From positions 256,701-320,700 of the forward strand of contig NZ_SMFP01000001.1 in the NCBI RefSeq assembly GCF_004348975.1: a stretch of 64,000 nucleotides of DNA, given 5' to 3'. Made by a program: the position numbers and the translations under genes. The notes under the pieces were generated by a model. That model saw only the letters and a list, made by a program, of their open reading frames with translations. It was not told where the DNA came from and did no database searches. Positions 1-8,955 of the stretch are shown here, piece by piece. Each line of letters starts with the position of its first letter. Within the stretch, counting starts at the first letter, position 1. The DNA comes from Antarcticimicrobium sediminis. GTDB taxonomy: Bacteria > Pseudomonadota > Alphaproteobacteria > Rhodobacterales > Rhodobacteraceae.

Positions 1-1
1 C

Positions 2-352
2 TTTGCCGCCGTGTCCCGCCACCCCGTGTTTCTGGCGCTGGCGCTCTGGGCGACCGTGCATCTCTTGCCGAACGGCGATCTGGCACATGTCATCCTGTTC
101 GGCAGTTTTGTCGTGATGGCGCTGGCCGCGATCCCCGCCTTTGATGCCAAGGCGCGCGGCGCACTGGGGCCAGAGGCGGACAGCTTCTTTGCCAGCACCG
201 CGATCCTGTCCCTCGCGCCCCTCTTGCGCGGCGCATGGCTGCGGGCCAATGGCCGCGCCTTGGCGATCCGAACCGCCCTCGCGCTGCTGTTGTGCTTGGC
301 GCTGCTCAGCCTCCATACCGCCGTGATCGGGGTATCGCCTTTTCCGGCCTGA
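2..352 (+). CDS. NnrU family membrane protein, C-terminal part (cut by window edge)
   Basis: The reading frame is open from base 2, so the 5' part of the gene lies outside the window. The visible 116 or so residues begin FAAVSRHPVFLALALWATVH, followed by HLLPNGD and several hydrophobic segments (about residues 20-45, 68-80 and 88-112). The RHP...ALWA.HL..NGD pattern is that of NnrU, an integral membrane protein first described near nitrite and nitric oxide reductase genes whose biochemical role is unsettled. Many members, probably including this one, sit away from denitrification genes. It ends only about 50 bp before the hemN start. Family assignment rests on motif memory, so it is good but not certain. 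Confidence 0.75.
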   Translation, partial: FAAVSRHPVFLALALWATVHLLPNGDLAHVILFGSFVVMALAAIPAFDAKARGALGPEADSFFASTAILSLAPLLRGAWLRANGRALAIRTALALLLCLALLSLHTAVIGVSPFPA

Positions 353-355
353 ACA

Positions 356-369
356 TTGATCCGGCGCAA
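356..369 (+). promoter_or_regulatory. FnrL/FNR-type box upstream of hemN
   Basis: TTGATCCGGCGCAA fits the TTG-N8-CAA core of FNR/FnrL sites, with a full left half (TTGAT) and a weaker right half. Its centre lies about 41.5 bp before the hemN ATG at 404. A -10-like CATACT follows at 392-397, so transcription would begin at or very near the ATG. That is class II activator geometry. The TTG of the box could be misread as an early start codon for hemN. Confidence 0.65.
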
Positions 370-403
370 AGTCGGGCTTGGGAAAAACAGACATACTAGG
401 CGC

Positions 404-1759
404 ATGAAACAGATCGACCGCCTCAGATCCCTCGGCCTTTTTGACGCCCGGGTGCCCCGCTACACCTCTTACCCCACTGCCCCGGTCTTTTCTCCGAAGG
501 TCGGCGCATCGCAACAGGTCGCGGCGCTTTCCGCGCTTGACCCGACCGTGCCGGTCTCGGTCTACCTGCATATTCCGTTTTGCGAACGGCTGTGCTGGTT
601 CTGCGCCTGCCGGACACAGGGGGTCACAACGCTCTCGCCGGTGGAAAGCTATATCGGCACATTGGAACAGGAACTGGCACTGCTGCGCGACACCCTACCC
701 GAAGGGGTGCGCATGGGGCGGATGCATTGGGGCGGCGGCACGCCGACCATCTTGCCTCCCGCCTTGATCCATCGCCTTGCACAGGCGGTCAAGGCAGTGA
801 TCCCACCTACTGAGGATTGGGAATTCTCGGTCGAGATCGACCCGACGATGGTGGACCGCCCCAAGATCGACGCGCTGGCCGCCGAGGGCATGAACCGCGC
901 CAGCATCGGCATTCAGGATTTCGACCCCAAGGTGCAGCAGGCGATCGGGCGGTTGCAGCCGTTCGACATCACCCGCGCCTGCGTCGAGGATCTGCGCGCC
1001 GCCGGTGTGCGCTCGCTCAACGCCGATCTGGTCTATGGGCTGCCGCATCAGGATGCCGCGCGGCTTGACGATACCGTCTCAAAGGTGCTTGCCCTCGCCC
1101 CCGACCGGATTGCGCTTTTCGGCTATGCCCATGTGCCATGGGTGTCGAAACGCCAGAAACTGATCGACGAATCTGCCCTGCCCCGCGAGGTAGAGCGCTA
1201 CCAACTGGCCGAACTGGCCGCCCTGCGGTTCCGCGAGGCCGGGTTCGATACGATCGGTATCGATCACTTTGCCCGCCCCGACGACGGGCTGGCCATGGCC
1301 GCCACCAGCGGTCGGTTGCGGCGCAATTTCCAAGGCTATACCGACGACACTTGCCCGACGCTGATCGGGATTGGCGCCTCGTCGATCTCGCGCCTGCCAG
1401 ATGGCTACATCCAGAACGCCGCCGCCACGCCCGCCTATATTCAGCGGATCGAAGCCGGGCAACTGGCCGGCGCGCGCGGTCATATCCTGAGCGATGACGA
1501 CCGCCTGCGCGCCCGCGCGATCGAGATGATCATGTGCGACTTCCGGCTTGATCTCGACGCGCTGCACGACGGGTTCGGGGCCGCAAGCGATAGCCTGAAA
1601 CCAACGCTCGCCCTCGTGGTGGATCAGTTCGGGGATCTGGTCTCGCTTAGCGGGTCGGCGCTCAAAATCCACCCCGCAGGCCGCGCCCTGACCCGCATCA
1701 TCGCCAGCGCGTTTGACGCTCATGTGCCAGAGGGGGCGCGCTACAGTCAGGCCTCTTGA
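404..1759 (+). CDS. hemN: Oxygen-independent coproporphyrinogen III oxidase
   Basis: Radical SAM enzyme that decarboxylates coproporphyrinogen III to protoporphyrinogen IX without oxygen, in the heme and chlorophyll pathway. The 451-residue protein has the PRYTSYPT opening (about residues 18-26). The cluster-binding cysteines are at 60, 64 and 67 with a fourth at 69, in the context HIPFCERLCWFCAC, which matches true HemN (CxxxCxxC plus C) rather than HemW. GGGTP (SAM-binding region) and the GLPHQ segment follow. I chose ATG 404 over the in-frame TTG at 356 because the TTG belongs to an FnrL box and family members begin near MKQ..RLRSLGLFD. An FnrL box centred near -41.5 suggests low-oxygen induction. 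Cytoplasmic. Confidence 0.93.
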   Translation: MKQIDRLRSLGLFDARVPRYTSYPTAPVFSPKVGASQQVAALSALDPTVPVSVYLHIPFCERLCWFCACRTQGVTTLSPVESYIGTLEQELALLRDTLPEGVRMGRMHWGGGTPTILPPALIHRLAQAVKAVIPPTEDWEFSVEIDPTMVDRPKIDALAAEGMNRASIGIQDFDPKVQQAIGRLQPFDITRACVEDLRAAGVRSLNADLVYGLPHQDAARLDDTVSKVLALAPDRIALFGYAHVPWVSKRQKLIDESALPREVERYQLAELAALRFREAGFDTIGIDHFARPDDGLAMAATSGRLRRNFQGYTDDTCPTLIGIGASSISRLPDGYIQNAAATPAYIQRIEAGQLAGARGHILSDDDRLRARAIEMIMCDFRLDLDALHDGFGAASDSLKPTLALVVDQFGDLVSLSGSALKIHPAGRALTRIIASAFDAHVPEGARYSQAS

Positions 1760-1796
1760 CGCCGCGCCGCGAGGCGCTGCGTGCACAAAAGGATGG

Positions 1797-2936
1797 TCAC
1801 GCTGAACTCCGCAAGGTGGCGCTGCGATACAGCCGCACCTTCAACCCGCCATGCACCACCGGCGGCCCCGCCGGCTCGAATGGCAGGCCGGCGGCCTTGG
1901 CCAGCCCCGGCTCGCTGGTCACCATCCCGACACGCCAGCCGCCGAACCGCTCTTTCAGAACCGCGCCCAGCCCGCCATACAGCCCGTACAGCAGCTTTTT
2001 GTTGCCGATCCGCGCGCCGTAAGGCGGGTTCACCATCACCAGACCGGGCGGGCCTTCAGGTGGCACCAGATCGCTGAACGACATCTGGGTAAAGCTGCAC
2101 CAGTCCGCCACCCCGGCGCGTTCGGCGTTTTCCCCCGCCATGCGCACCGCGCCCGCATCCCGGTCCGAGCCGTAAAACCGCTGCACCGGCGCCTGCGCAA
2201 TCGCGCCCTGCGCGCGCATCTCGGCCCAGCGCGCCGCATCAATCGTGACCATCTGCTCAAAGGCAAAGCCGCGCGCGCGCCCCGGCGCCAGCCCGGCGGC
2301 CATTTCACTGGCCTCGATCACGAAGGTGCCCGAGCCACACATCGGGTCCAGCACCGGCTCCGTCCCGGTATATCCGCACTGGCGCAGAAACAGCGCCGCC
2401 ATGGTCTCGCGCAGCGGCGCCTTGCCCATCGCCTGCTTGTGCCCGCGCTTGTGCAGCGCCGCACCGGAGCTGTCGACGCTCAGCGTGCACAGGTTGTCGT
2501 CGATCCGCAGCATCACCCGGATCACCGCATCCTGCGCCGCCTCGACCACCGGCGCGCCCAGCTCTTCGCTGATCGCGCGCGCCACCCGCTGCGCCGCCGC
2601 CCCGGCATGATAGATCTTGGAGCCTTTGCTGCAACTCGCCTCGACCCGCACCGGCACATCGGCGCGCAGCACATCGCCCCAGGGAAACTTGCGCGCCCGT
2701 TTGTCGAGCTGCGCCAGATGAAAGGCGCGAAACTCACCGATCCGCACCAATACCCGCGTCGCCCCGCGCAGCCACAGATTGGCGCGCCAGACGTCCGGCC
2801 AGCCGCCGCGCAGCGCCACACCGCCCGGCACGATCCGCACCCCGGCAAAGCCCAGCGCGCGCGCCTCGTCACAAAGCGCATGCTCCAGCCCCGGCAGGGC
2901 CACCAAAAAGATCTCGAAATCCGCAGTATGTTCCAT
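1797..2936 (-). CDS. THUMP-domain class I SAM RNA methyltransferase (RlmL/YcbY N-terminal type)
   Basis: Predicted N2-guanine methyltransferase acting on ribosomal RNA (the RlmL/YcbY N-terminal half is the closest type) or possibly tRNA. The 379 residues contain a ferredoxin-like/THUMP region (about 1-165), then a Rossmann methyltransferase fold. The SAM-binding motif DPMCGSGT is at 197-204 and the catalytic NPPYG motif at 303-307, which is typical of base-amino methylation. The second methyltransferase domain found in E. coli RlmL is absent, so this is a single-activity protein. It converges on hemN with a short gap. The exact modified nucleotide cannot be read from sequence. Confidence 0.85.
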   Translation of the reverse strand: MEHTADFEIFLVALPGLEHALCDEARALGFAGVRIVPGGVALRGGWPDVWRANLWLRGATRVLVRIGEFRAFHLAQLDKRARKFPWGDVLRADVPVRVEASCSKGSKIYHAGAAAQRVARAISEELGAPVVEAAQDAVIRVMLRIDDNLCTLSVDSSGAALHKRGHKQAMGKAPLRETMAALFLRQCGYTGTEPVLDPMCGSGTFVIEASEMAAGLAPGRARGFAFEQMVTIDAARWAEMRAQGAIAQAPVQRFYGSDRDAGAVRMAGENAERAGVADWCSFTQMSFSDLVPPEGPPGLVMVNPPYGARIGNKKLLYGLYGGLGAVLKERFGGWRVGMVTSEPGLAKAAGLPFEPAGPPVVHGGLKVRLYRSATLRSSA

Positions 2937-3010
2937 CGCGCTTGCTTACCCCGATGCCGCGCAGGGAGCGAGGGGTTTCGTCAGGTCGGCCCCGCCGCGC
3001 GCAGCCCCGT

Positions 3011-3050
3011 CTTCTTCTTGGTAAAAATACTCCCGCCGGAGGCTCCCGCC
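3011..3050 (+). repeat. Dispersed intergenic element, copy 1
   Basis: A pyrimidine-rich stretch, then AAAAATACTCCCGCCGGAGGC and a GC-rich tail that can fold. The same arrangement recurs at 18821, 60021 and 62378, always between genes. This copy lies between the start of the methyltransferase gene and the 109-bp repeat array. Confidence 0.6.
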
Positions 3051-3081
3051 CCCCCAAGGCGGAGCGAGGGGATTGGGGGGG

Positions 3082-3371
3082 GGGCGCGCACATCCCGGGG
3101 CACGTAGCCACGCACCTCGGAACACGCGGGCGCGCCTGCCCCGGGGCTCCGTCCGTTCGGCGCTGAAATCGCTCCACTGGAGCGATTTCCGGGCGCGCAC
3201 ATCCCGGGGCACGTAGCCACGCACCTCGGAACACGCGGGCGCGCCTGCCCCGGGGCTCCGTCCGTTCGGCGCTGAAATCGCTCCACTGGAGCGATTTCCG
3301 GGCGCGCACATCCCGGGGCTCCGCCCGTTCGGCGCTGAAATCGCTCCACTGGAGCGATTTCCGGGCGCGCC
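3082..3371. repeat. Array of 109-bp tandem repeats (2 full copies plus 1 shortened copy) with 25-nt palindromes
   Basis: Two essentially identical 109-bp units occupy 3082-3190 and 3191-3299. A third unit, 3300-3362, lacks about 46 internal bases, apparently by recombination between two CCCGGGG stretches inside the unit. A fourth copy survives only as GGGCGCGCC at 3363-3371. Each unit ends in a perfect palindrome with 12-base arms (GAAATCGCTCCA and its complement) around one base, at 3165-3189, 3274-3298 and 3337-3361. The array touches the dctM stop codon, so it would form the 3' end of the dctPQM transcript. There are no distinct spacers, so it is not CRISPR. Confidence 0.9.
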
Positions 3372-4772
3372 TCACCCCACAAGGGACGGCAGATACAGCA
3401 CGATCCCCGGAAAGCTGACCAACAGCGCGATCGTGACCGCATCGGCAAAGAAGAACGGCATCACGCCACGGAACACATCCTGCACGCTCAGGTCAGGCTG
3501 CACCCCAGCCACCACGAAACAGTTCAGCCCGATCGGCGGGGTGATCAGACAGAACTCTGCCATCTTCACCACCAGAATGCCGAACCAGATCGCGCACATC
3601 GTCCCCGACATGCCGAAGGCGCTGTCAGCGGCGCTCACAAATTCGCCGCCATTCAGCGCCATCACCGCCGGATAGACCACCGGCAAGGTCAACAGCAGCA
3701 TGCCGATCGCATCCATGAACATCCCCAGCACCGCATAGGCCAGCAGGATGCAGATCAGGATCAGCAGCGGCGGCATGTGCAGCGAGGTGATCCAGTCGGA
3801 AAACGCCCCCGGCAGATCGGCAAACCCGAGAAAGCGCACATAGATCAGCACCCCCCAGATGATGGTAAAGATCATCACCGTCAGCTTTGCCGTCTCCAGC
3901 AGCGCCGATTTCAGCTCGCCCCAGCGCATGCCACGATACAGCGCCATCAGGAACACCACGAAAGCGCCCAAGGCACCGCCCTCGGTCGGGGTGCCCCAGG
4001 CATCGCCGAACGGGTTGTAAACAAAAAAGATGATGATCACGACGACAAAGAAAATTGGCAGCGCCGGCGGCAGCGACACGAAGCGTTCACGCCAGGTAAA
4101 GCCGCGCACCGGCGGGCCGACCGATTTGAACACCACCGCGATGCCGACGATCAAAATGGCATAGATCACCGCTGAAAATGCGCCGGGAATGAACCCGGCC
4201 AGCAACAGCTTGCCCACGTCCTGCTCCACGATGATCGCATAGATCACCAGGATCGCAGAAGGCGGGATCAGCGAGGCCAACGTGCCCCCCGCCGCCACCA
4301 CACCGGCGGCAAAGCGTTTGTTATAGCCGCATGCGATCATCTCCGGGATCGCGATGCGGGCAAAGACCGCCGCCGTGGCCACGCTGGCCCCCGACACCGC
4401 CGCAAAGCCGGCCGTGGCGAACACGGTCGACACCGCCAGCCCCCCCGGCATCCAGGCGATCCAGCGTTTCGCCGCCTCGAACAGCGCCCGCGTCAGCCCG
4501 GCGTAATAGGCCAGATAGCCGATCAGGATAAAGGTCGGGATCAGGCTCAGCGCCTGACTGGCGACCTTGGAATGGGGCACCTGCCCGGCGGTCTTGATCG
4601 CCACGGTCAGCGCCCATCCCAGATGCTCGCCGCCGAAATCACGCTTGGCCCAGAAGACCAGCACCAGCCCCACCAGCCCGGCCAGACCGGCTGCAAAGGC
4701 GACCCGCATCCCCAGCACCACCAGCACCAACATGCCCGCCGTCACCCAAAGCCCGATTGTGATCGAATCCAT
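3372..4772 (-). CDS. dctM: TRAP transporter large permease subunit (DctM type)
   Basis: Large membrane subunit of a tripartite ATP-independent periplasmic transporter, using the sodium or proton gradient to import an organic acid or similar solute. The 466 residues form about 12 to 14 hydrophobic helices. They carry DctM landmarks such as GAxVATAAVFARIAIPEM (about 130-147) and the AAGGTLASLIPPSAILVIYA stretch (about 160-180). It is last in a minus-strand dctP-dctQ-dctM operon, separated from dctQ by 4 bp. Its stop codon abuts the 109-bp repeat array. It is somewhat longer than the usual 425-430 residues. The substrate is not predictable from the permease. Confidence 0.93.
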   Translation of the reverse strand: MDSITIGLWVTAGMLVLVVLGMRVAFAAGLAGLVGLVLVFWAKRDFGGEHLGWALTVAIKTAGQVPHSKVASQALSLIPTFILIGYLAYYAGLTRALFEAAKRWIAWMPGGLAVSTVFATAGFAAVSGASVATAAVFARIAIPEMIACGYNKRFAAGVVAAGGTLASLIPPSAILVIYAIIVEQDVGKLLLAGFIPGAFSAVIYAILIVGIAVVFKSVGPPVRGFTWRERFVSLPPALPIFFVVVIIIFFVYNPFGDAWGTPTEGGALGAFVVFLMALYRGMRWGELKSALLETAKLTVMIFTIIWGVLIYVRFLGFADLPGAFSDWITSLHMPPLLILICILLAYAVLGMFMDAIGMLLLTLPVVYPAVMALNGGEFVSAADSAFGMSGTMCAIWFGILVVKMAEFCLITPPIGLNCFVVAGVQPDLSVQDVFRGVMPFFFADAVTIALLVSFPGIVLYLPSLVG

Positions 4773-4776
4773 AAAC

Positions 4777-5406
4777 CTATCCCCGCCCGTCGAGTTGTTC
4801 GGCCTCGGCCGCGGCCTGATCGGCCGTGTTCTGGATCAGCGGCACCGCCACCGGATTGCGCAGCCCCAGCACCATCGCGCGGCCATAGCCAAACGCCTGC
4901 AGGCACAGCCGCAGGCACAGCACCGAAAACGCCACCGGCGCCAACAGTTTCGCCGGCCAGATCGGCAACCCGATGTCGATCGAGCTGTCGCGGCTCCACC
5001 AAGGTGCTGCAAAATCGAAACTGCGCTGGAAGTGCGCCCAACTGCCCCAAACTAACGCCAGCATCAGCGCCAGCATCATCAGCACCGAGATCAGCTCGGC
5101 CGCCCAAAGCGCCCGGCCCCGCAACTGCCCGATCAGGATATCCATCCGGATATGCCCGCCGTCACGCTGGACAAAGGAGATCCCCATGAAGGCGATCAGC
5201 GGCATCGCCTGCTCGATCCAGTCGACATAGCCGGGCAGCGGCGCGTTGAACAAATTGCGCCCGCCCACCGAAATCACCGCCAGCACCATCAGTGAAAACA
5301 CCGCCAGCCCACTCAACAGGCCAAAGACCCGTTCCAGTCGCAGCAATTTCCGGTCCAGCCGGCTCAGCAGAGAGCCGTCCTCCAGTACCGGGGAATGTCC
5401 GGCCAT
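4777..5406 (-). CDS. dctQ: TRAP transporter small permease subunit (DctQ type)
   Basis: Small membrane subunit of the same TRAP system, which pairs with DctM to receive the loaded binding protein. The 209 residues have four hydrophobic segments (about residues 30-55, 65-90, 110-130 and 150-175). They include GRNLFNAPLPGYVDWIEQAM and FVQRDGGHIRMDIL, the DctQ pattern of a polar, acidic and His-containing loop between helices. Start ATG 5406 lies 77 bp after dctP, with a strong hairpin in between. It reads almost directly into dctM. Confidence 0.9.
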   Translation of the reverse strand: MAGHSPVLEDGSLLSRLDRKLLRLERVFGLLSGLAVFSLMVLAVISVGGRNLFNAPLPGYVDWIEQAMPLIAFMGISFVQRDGGHIRMDILIGQLRGRALWAAELISVLMMLALMLALVWGSWAHFQRSFDFAAPWWSRDSSIDIGLPIWPAKLLAPVAFSVLCLRLCLQAFGYGRAMVLGLRNPVAVPLIQNTADQAAAEAEQLDGRG

Positions 5407-5444
5407 GGTTCAGATCCTTGTTTTTTCAGAAAATCATGGAACAT

Positions 5445-5473
5445 GGCCGGGGCCCGATCACGGACCCCGGCCC
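5445..5473 (-). terminator. Intercistronic hairpin between dctP and dctQ
   Basis: GGCCGGGG at 5445-5452 pairs with CCCCGGCC at 5465-5472. There is no long T tract, so it may act as a partial terminator or as a 3' stabilising hairpin. Either would leave more dctP message than dctQM message, matching the need for excess binding protein in TRAP systems. Confidence 0.6.
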
Positions 5474-5483
5474 CCTTACAGGG

Positions 5484-6500
5484 TCAGTTCCCCGCGCGGG
5501 TCTTTTCAAGCGTGCTCACGACCAGATCATACAGCTCCTGCCCCGGCAGGCCCTGCGCCGCCATCTCGGCGATCCACTTGTCGCGCGCCGGCACAGCGGC
5601 CTTGTCGCGGAACTGGGCCAGTACCTCGTCCGAGATCATCACCTTCTGTACGCCCTTTTCTTCCAACACGGTGTCCCAGCGCTTCAGCAGCTCCCCATAG
5701 TTGGCCAGATAATGGGCAATCGCCTCATCGACCGATCCGTCAAGCGCCGCGCGCTCGTCATCGCTCAGCGCGTCATAGGCATCGGTATTGACGACGATGG
5801 GACAGTTCACCGTGCCGGGGTTGAGATTGGCAGTCCACCAGTCGGCCCGGTTGATGGTGCCGAACGACAGATGCGCGTGCTGGGCAAAGGCCACGGTATC
5901 GACCACCCCCGATTCCATCGCGTTATAGGCCTCGGTCGCAGGCACCGAGGTGGGAACCCCGCCCACGGCCCGGAACGCCTCGCCCAACCCACCGGTGGCG
6001 CGCACGCGCATACCGTCAAATTCGGCCAGTTCGTCGCGCGGCTCGCCGGTGCCCACAATATTATATTGCGGCATCGGAGAGGTCATCAACAGCCGCGCAT
6101 TCCACTGCGCCATCTCTTTCTGCACCGCCGGATGGGCATAGACCGCGTTGCTGACCGCAACCTCCTCCTCCAGATTGCTCACCCCCAGAAACGGCAGTTC
6201 CAGCACCGTGATCAGCCGGTTCTTGTCCGGGTGATAGCCGGCGCAGAACTGCGCCATCTCGATCGCCCCGATAGAGATGGCATCAAGGTTTTCCTTGGGT
6301 TTGGACAGCCCGCCATAGCTCACATTGATGGTGAAGGCGCCGTCGGTCTTTTCCGATACCAGCTCCGCGATCTTCTCGACATTTTCGGTAAAGGCGCGCC
6401 GCTTGCCCCAGACCGAGGCATTCCACTCGGTCGCCGCAGCTTCGGACACAAAGGCAACGCAAAGCGCCGCGGCGGCAGCGCCGCACATCAACTTTCTCAT
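5484..6500 (-). CDS. dctP: TRAP transporter periplasmic solute-binding protein (DctP type)
   Basis: Extracytoplasmic binding protein of the TRAP system. I start it at ATG 6500, which follows a GGGAGAGAG ribosome site and begins MRKLMCGAAAAALCVAF, a clear Sec signal peptide with likely cleavage after AAA near residue 23. Upstream in-frame codons lack a signal-like start. The 338-residue protein has the DctP fold markers: FDGMRVRATGG (the conserved substrate-carboxylate arginine region, about 150-160), then ATEAYNAMESGVVD (about 173-186). It leads the operon and is separated from dctQ by a hairpin. Substrate unknown: the divergent neighbour acs hints at a carboxylate but is not proof. Confidence 0.92.
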   Translation of the reverse strand: MRKLMCGAAAAALCVAFVSEAAATEWNASVWGKRRAFTENVEKIAELVSEKTDGAFTINVSYGGLSKPKENLDAISIGAIEMAQFCAGYHPDKNRLITVLELPFLGVSNLEEEVAVSNAVYAHPAVQKEMAQWNARLLMTSPMPQYNIVGTGEPRDELAEFDGMRVRATGGLGEAFRAVGGVPTSVPATEAYNAMESGVVDTVAFAQHAHLSFGTINRADWWTANLNPGTVNCPIVVNTDAYDALSDDERAALDGSVDEAIAHYLANYGELLKRWDTVLEEKGVQKVMISDEVLAQFRDKAAVPARDKWIAEMAAQGLPGQELYDLVVSTLEKTRAGN

Positions 6501-6980
6501 GAATTCTCTCTCCCGTAGTTGCGGTCTGTTTTTCGGACCGCTTACTGGAAAGGCTAGCTGCAACCTTGCCATCTGCCAACCCCCGGCCCGTGACGCGGGC
6601 CGAGTCGGTCAATCTTCCGCCGCACGGAAAATGGTACACAACCGCATGCCGAAACAAAATGTCACACCGCAGCGGCTGCACGCAACAGTTCGAAAGTTAC
6701 GTAAAGTCCGACCAACCCAGCAGGCCGCCTTGCCGTCTGGATCGAAAACTTGACAATCAACATATTGGAATAGAATAGATTTTATAAACCTTAACGACAA
6801 TTTTTTACAAAGAATCCCGGAATTCCAGAAATGGATTTACAAGCAAATCGTTTCTTTTCGGTAAGTTATTCCATTATTTTCACGCCCCGATATTATATGC
6901 CTCGGAGTGGAATCCTTCGGCCATGCGTGTTTTAGATTGCGCAGGCCGTCGTATCGAAACGTCTCAGGGAGGAGACCAAC
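6501..6980. promoter_or_regulatory. Divergent intergenic region between dctP and acs
   Basis: 480 bp without a credible gene. The half near acs (about 6730-6900) is strikingly AT-rich for this chromosome, with runs such as TTTTTTAC, and looks like promoter DNA. A possible sigma-70 element for acs is TTGACA at 6750-6755 with TAGAAT at 6771-6776, although the 15-bp spacing is short. The acs ribosome site is AGGGAGGAG just before the ATG. No clear operator palindrome was seen. Confidence 0.5.
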
Positions 6981-8945
6981 ATGACCAAACCTGCGCAAAG
7001 CGAATCCGCGGTATTCCCGCCCTCGCCCGAGATGACCGCCCACGCCCATGTGGACGCCGCCAAGTATGACGCGATGTACGCCGCCTCGGTCGCGGACCCG
7101 GAGGCATTCTGGGGCGAACACGGCAAACGCATCGACTGGATCAAGCCGTTTTCCCAAGTCAGGAATGTCAGTTTCCAGCCCGGCAACATCAATATCGAAT
7201 GGTATGGCGACGGCACGATGAACGTGGCCGCCAACTGTATCGACCGCCATCTTGCGACCCGCGCCGACCAGACCGCCATCATCTTTGAACCCGACGACCC
7301 CAACGAGGCGGCCGAGCATATCAGCTATGCCCAGTTGCACCGCCGGGTCTGCCGCATGGCCAATATTCTTGAGACCATGGGCGTGCGCAAAGGCGACCGC
7401 GTGGTGATCTATCTGCCGATGATCCCCGAGGCCGCCTATGCCATGCTGGCCTGTGCCCGGATCGGCGCTATCCATTCCATCGTCTTCGCCGGGTTTTCCC
7501 CCGACGCGCTGGCCGCCCGTATCAACGGTTGCGATGCCAAGGTGGTGATCACCGCCGACCATGCCCCGCGTGGCGGCCGGACCTCGCCGCTGAAATCCAA
7601 CACCGACGCCGCCCTGCTGCATTGCAAGGAGTCGGTGAAATGTCTGGTGGTCAAGCGCACCGGCGAACAGACCACCTGGATCGACGGGCGCGATCACGAC
7701 TACAACGAGATGGTGCTGGAGGCCAACGACTACTCCCGCCCCGTCGAGATGAGCGCCGAAGATCCGCTGTTCATCCTCTACACTTCCGGCTCGACCGGGC
7801 AGCCCAAGGGCGTCGTGCATACCTCGGGCGGCTATCTCGTCTATGCCGCCATGACGCATGAGATCACCTTTGATTATCACGACGGCGACGTCTTCTGGTG
7901 CACCGCCGATGTCGGCTGGGTCACCGGTCACAGCTATATCGTCTATGGCCCGCTCGCCAATGGCGCCACCACCGTGATGTTCGAGGGCGTGCCGACCTAT
8001 CCCGATGCCTCGCGCTTCTGGCAGGTCTGTGAAAAGCACAAGGTCACCCAGTTCTACACCGCGCCCACCGCGATCCGCGCGCTGATGGGTCAGGGCAAGG
8101 GCTTTGTCGAAAAATGCGATCTGTCCTCCCTGCGCCTGCTTGGCACCGTGGGCGAACCGATCAACCCCGAGGCCTGGACCTGGTACAATGACGTTGTCGG
8201 CAAGGGCAAATGCCCGATCGTCGACACCTGGTGGCAAACCGAAACCGGCGGTCATCTGCTCACCCCGCTGCCCGGGGCGCATGCGACCAAACCGGGCGCG
8301 GCGATGAAGCCCTTCTTCGGCGTGCAACCCGTTGTGCTCGACCCGCAATCGGGCGAGGAAATCCACGAAACCCCAACCGAGGGCGTGCTTTGCCTCAAGG
8401 ACAGCTGGCCGGGCCAGATGCGCACCATCTGGGGCGATCATGACCGCTTCGAGAAGACCTATTTCTCTGACTACAAAGGCTACTACTTCTCGGGCGACGG
8501 CTGCCGTCGCGACAGCGATGGCGACTATTGGATCACCGGGCGCGTCGATGACGTGATCAACGTCTCGGGTCACCGCATGGGCACCGCCGAGGTCGAAAGC
8601 GCTCTGGTGGCGCATGTCGCCGTGGCCGAGGCCGCCGTCGTCGGCTACCCGCATCCGATCAAGGGTCAGGGCATCTATTGCTATGTCACCCTGATGAACG
8701 ATCAGGAGCCCAGCGAAGAGCTGCGTAAAGCCCTGCGCACCTGGGTCCGCACCGAGATTGGCCCGATCGCCTCTCCCGATGTGATCCAATGGGCCCCCGG
8801 TCTGCCGAAAACCCGCTCGGGCAAGATCATGCGCCGCATCCTGCGCAAGATCGCCGAGGATGACTACGGCGCCCTTGGCGACACCTCGACGCTTGCCGAC
8901 CCTTCGGTGGTCGACGAGCTGATCGCCAATCGCGCCAAAACGTAA
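6981..8945 (+). CDS. acs: Acetyl-coenzyme A synthetase (AMP-forming)
   Basis: Activates acetate to acetyl-CoA through acetyl-AMP, releasing AMP and pyrophosphate. The 654-residue length equals typical Acs. The adenylate-forming signature [11 protein letters not shown] is at 267-277, the WWQTETGGH motif (about 415-423) is diagnostic of acetate-specific enzymes, and the C-terminal [11 protein letters not shown] places the catalytic, acetylation-controlled lysine near 615. The start at ATG 6981 has a strong AGGGAGGAG site. The adk gene follows after 10 bp and is probably co-transcribed, so AMP made here can be recycled at once. The divergent TRAP operon could supply a substrate, but that is inference. 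Confidence 0.96.
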   Translation: MTKPAQSESAVFPPSPEMTAHAHVDAAKYDAMYAASVADPEAFWGEHGKRIDWIKPFSQVRNVSFQPGNINIEWYGDGTMNVAANCIDRHLATRADQTAIIFEPDDPNEAAEHISYAQLHRRVCRMANILETMGVRKGDRVVIYLPMIPEAAYAMLACARIGAIHSIVFAGFSPDALAARINGCDAKVVITADHAPRGGRTSPLKSNTDAALLHCKESVKCLVVKRTGEQTTWIDGRDHDYNEMVLEANDYSRPVEMSAEDPLFILYTSGSTGQPKGVVHTSGGYLVYAAMTHEITFDYHDGDVFWCTADVGWVTGHSYIVYGPLANGATTVMFEGVPTYPDASRFWQVCEKHKVTQFYTAPTAIRALMGQGKGFVEKCDLSSLRLLGTVGEPINPEAWTWYNDVVGKGKCPIVDTWWQTETGGHLLTPLPGAHATKPGAAMKPFFGVQPVVLDPQSGEEIHETPTEGVLCLKDSWPGQMRTIWGDHDRFEKTYFSDYKGYYFSGDGCRRDSDGDYWITGRVDDVINVSGHRMGTAEVESALVAHVAVAEAAVVGYPHPIKGQGIYCYVTLMNDQEPSEELRKALRTWVRTEIGPIASPDVIQWAPGLPKTRSGKIMRRILRKIAEDDYGALGDTSTLADPSVVDELIANRAKT

Positions 8946-8955
8946 GGAGCCTTCG

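Noticed and set aside
356-403. TTG start for hemN
   Set aside because: The TTG is the left half of an FnrL box, and conserved HemN sequence begins at the ATG at 404.
3082-3371. CRISPR array
   Set aside because: The repeat unit is 109 bp and contiguous without unique spacers, and no cas genes are nearby.
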